From positions 1 to 29,928 of the forward strand of contig JBILNK010000033.1 in assembly GCA_044375105.1 (NCBI GenBank): a stretch of DNA of 29,928 bases, read 5' to 3'. The DNA comes from JBIKLM01 sp044375105. Lineage in GTDB: Bacteria; Planctomycetota; UBA1135; GCA-002686595. This document shows, one piece after another, positions 28,515 through 29,928 of the stretch. The notes beneath the pieces were generated by a model. The model worked only from the letters and a program-made list of their open reading frames with translations, was not told the origin of the DNA and made no database searches. A program made the translations under genes and the position numbers. The number at the start of each line of letters is the position of its first letter. Within the stretch, counting starts at the first letter, position 1.

Positions 28515-29928
28515 TCAGCGCGGCGTCGGCCCGGCGCTGGGCAGGGCCGGTTCGGGAGAGGCGGCCCCGGCGCCGGGTGGAAGCGGCTTCGGCGGGCTCG
28601 CGCCGACGGATTCGGCGGGGGGGAGCCCGTCCACGGCGTTCCCAGCATCCGGCAGCGGGGTCGGGGGCGCCTCGATCCAAGTCGCCGGCCAGCCCGGACC
28701 GGGGAAGGCGGGGGCCAAGAGGCCCGGATCGGCCTCGGGCGGGCCGCTGCGCCAGCGCAGGAGTCCGAACAGCAGGGAGGTCTCCGAGACCTCGCCCGCT
28801 GGTGTCCCGTAGCGCCGCGAGGACCACAGCCCCGACAGGGACCGCCGCGACTCCTGGGCGTTCGATTCGCGCCAGTAGAGCCCCATGAAGGTGCGCTCCT
28901 GGACGCGTTCGCGCTCGGTTTCGACCGAGTAGAGCTCCCACAACCAGCCCCAATAGAACGAGATCGGGCTGCCGCGGGTCAGGGGATCGAGGGACGGCGC
29001 CGCGAAACGCCGCACGCCGCCTTCGCGGTCGTAGGTGTAGAGCGGCAGGAAGCGCCGGAACTTGATCACGCGCGGGTCGGAGATCCCGCGCAGGTTCCAG
29101 TGCTGGTAGATCGGCAGGGCGTAGAAGCTGGCCCGGCGATAGTCGGGCCCGTCCTCGAGGCGGCGCGTGAAAAACGGCCAGGCCCAGCTCCAGGCCCGCA
29201 GGCTGTCGCCCTCGAAGTAGGAATAAAACGGCCAGAAGCGCTCGCGGCGCTCGGCCTGGGGGTTGAGGCCGCCGCCCTGGATGCGCACCAGCGGCCAGGG
29301 GCCGTCCCAGGCCCAGAAGGAGCGCGTGGCCTCCGGATCGCCCGGATCCTGGCCGAGTTCCTCGCGCAGCCGCTCGCCGCGCGGGTCCCAGGCGTAGCCG
29401 AAGAACGGCCACAGCACCGCGACCGCACGGTAGCTGCGGTCTTTGGTGAGCCCGAAGAAGGGGAAGAACATCCAGCGCACCGTGCGCTCGCCCGGCGGCC
29501 GATGCAGCCCCTCGCGGCTGTAGTGTAGGAACGGCCAGAGCCAGAAGCGGCGCTCGAAGCTGCCCGGCTTCACGTGCCAGCCCACCAGGGGCCAGAGCCT
29601 GAAGTGGCGGTGCTCTCCGCGGGTCGAGAAGCCCAGCACCGGGAAGAGCACGTTGTGGTAGGACTCGCGGCCGCGATCGACCCCCAGGTAGAGCGGGAAC
29701 AGGAACCAGCGCACCCGGTCGTAGGTGGCGAAATCGGTCAGCTCGCCGAAGAACGGGAACCAGCCGGTCTTCTCGGCGCCGCGCGCGTTGCGCGAGAAGA
29801 TCACGCCCGGCAGGGCGATCAGGTCGAATTCGCGCGGTCCGCTGGGGTCGAGGTTCCCGCGCCGCCAGCCGGCCGGGGCCGAGCGATAGAAGTACACCGG
29901 CACCAGCATCGAGATCACATCCGGACCG
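28515..29928 (-). CDS. Large aromatic-repeat protein of unknown function, N-terminus beyond the window
   Basis: At least 471 residues. The frame runs open to the window edge, so the true start is outside, and the GTG at 29918 is internal. It is very rich in Trp, Phe, Tyr, Pro and Arg. It consists of repeated units of about 25-40 residues built on (L/F)(F/W)P(L/F)(F/Y/V): GWFPFFGEL, RWFLFPLYLG, NVLFPVLGF, RLWPLVGW, WLWPFLHY, MFFPFFGL, VLWPFFGY, RFWPFYSY, WAWPFFTRR. The last 60 residues are Pro/Ala/Gly-rich. No long hydrophobic TM helix is seen. The alternating aromatic pattern suggests beta-strands, possibly membrane-associated, but no family is recognised. It is first in line before mlaE (18-base gap), so it may work with the Mla transporter, for example as an outer-membrane or periplasmic partner. 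That is inference from position. Confidence 0.85.
   Translation of the reverse strand, partial: GPDVISMLVPVYFYRSAPAGWRRGNLDPSGPREFDLIALPGVIFSRNARGAEKTGWFPFFGELTDFATYDRVRWFLFPLYLGVDRGRESYHNVLFPVLGFSTRGEHRHFRLWPLVGWHVKPGSFERRFWLWPFLHYSREGLHRPPGERTVRWMFFPFFGLTKDRSYRAVAVLWPFFGYAWDPRGERLREELGQDPGDPEATRSFWAWDGPWPLVRIQGGGLNPQAERRERFWPFYSYFEGDSLRAWSWAWPFFTRRLEDGPDYRRASFYALPIYQHWNLRGISDPRVIKFRRFLPLYTYDREGGVRRFAAPSLDPLTRGSPISFYWGWLWELYSVETERERVQERTFMGLYWRESNAQESRRSLSGLWSSRRYGTPAGEVSETSLLFGLLRWRSGPPEADPGLLAPAFPGPGWPATWIEAPPTPLPDAGNAVDGLPPAESVGASPPKPLPPGAGAASPEPALPSAGPTPR

Noticed and set aside
27831..29528. 565-residue plus-strand frame opposite mlaE and the repeat protein
   Set aside because: Antisense shadow. 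The minus-strand proteins have clear permease features and ordered repeats.

Overview
The window is high-GC bacterial DNA. It opens inside a 16S rRNA gene and runs through a complete tRNA-Ile, tRNA-Ala, 23S and 5S block. It then carries two housekeeping clusters, a region of secreted or surface proteins, and an Mla-type lipid-transport operon at the right edge. The best guess is Planctomycetota. Reasons are the 16S wording around the 900 region (GGGGCTCACACAAGCGG) and the CCCGTCAAGCCACGA 3' region, a SecD-SecF fusion, an ECF sigma factor of the type common in that phylum, FGE-sulfatase-fold and delta-60-type propeller surface proteins, and frequent lack of Shine-Dalgarno sequences. Mla genes imply an outer membrane. 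The phylum is inferred from remembered signatures, not from a search.

Layout. 1-5080 (+): rRNA operon with a boxB/boxA-like leader and a perfect 14-bp processing stem around 23S, ended by a GC-rich terminator after 5S. 5081-8584: lexA (-), a possible small tail-anchored protein (-), and about 1.4 kb of GC-rich DNA with no convincing gene. 8585-12345 (+): nadB (NAD synthesis) and hflX (ribosome-associated GTPase). 12627-18006 (-), read right to left: trmD, a 14-bp tandem repeat, rplS, a fused secDF, and a LysM protein. This links tRNA modification, the large ribosomal subunit and protein export. The usual rpsP and rimM are absent next to trmD. 18342-18956 (+): ribE (riboflavin synthase).

19164-25459 is accessory in character. 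It holds a propeller protein lacking any start or signal peptide, and a segment of visibly lower GC carrying one unknown membrane-anchored or secreted protein. That segment is bracketed by two direct copies of the 3' end of a surface-protein gene. The surface protein itself joins a gingipain-like (C25) protease to an FGE-fold domain, and its signal peptide is separated from it by a single in-frame amber codon. An ECF sigma factor lies upstream.

25512-29928 (-): an operon of a large aromatic-repeat protein (cut by the window edge), mlaE, mlaF and, after 226 bp, mlaD. Together they would form an ABC importer/exporter of phospholipids between the inner and outer membranes. The repeat protein is a candidate unknown partner.

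Most interesting points: the direct-repeat-bounded low-GC islet at about 20.4-21.7 kb, the amber codon after the signal peptide at 24372-24374, the C25-FGE fusion, the W-P-F repeat protein beside mlaE, the 14-bp tandem repeat between trmD and rplS, and a U at the near-universal C1400 position of 16S rRNA.
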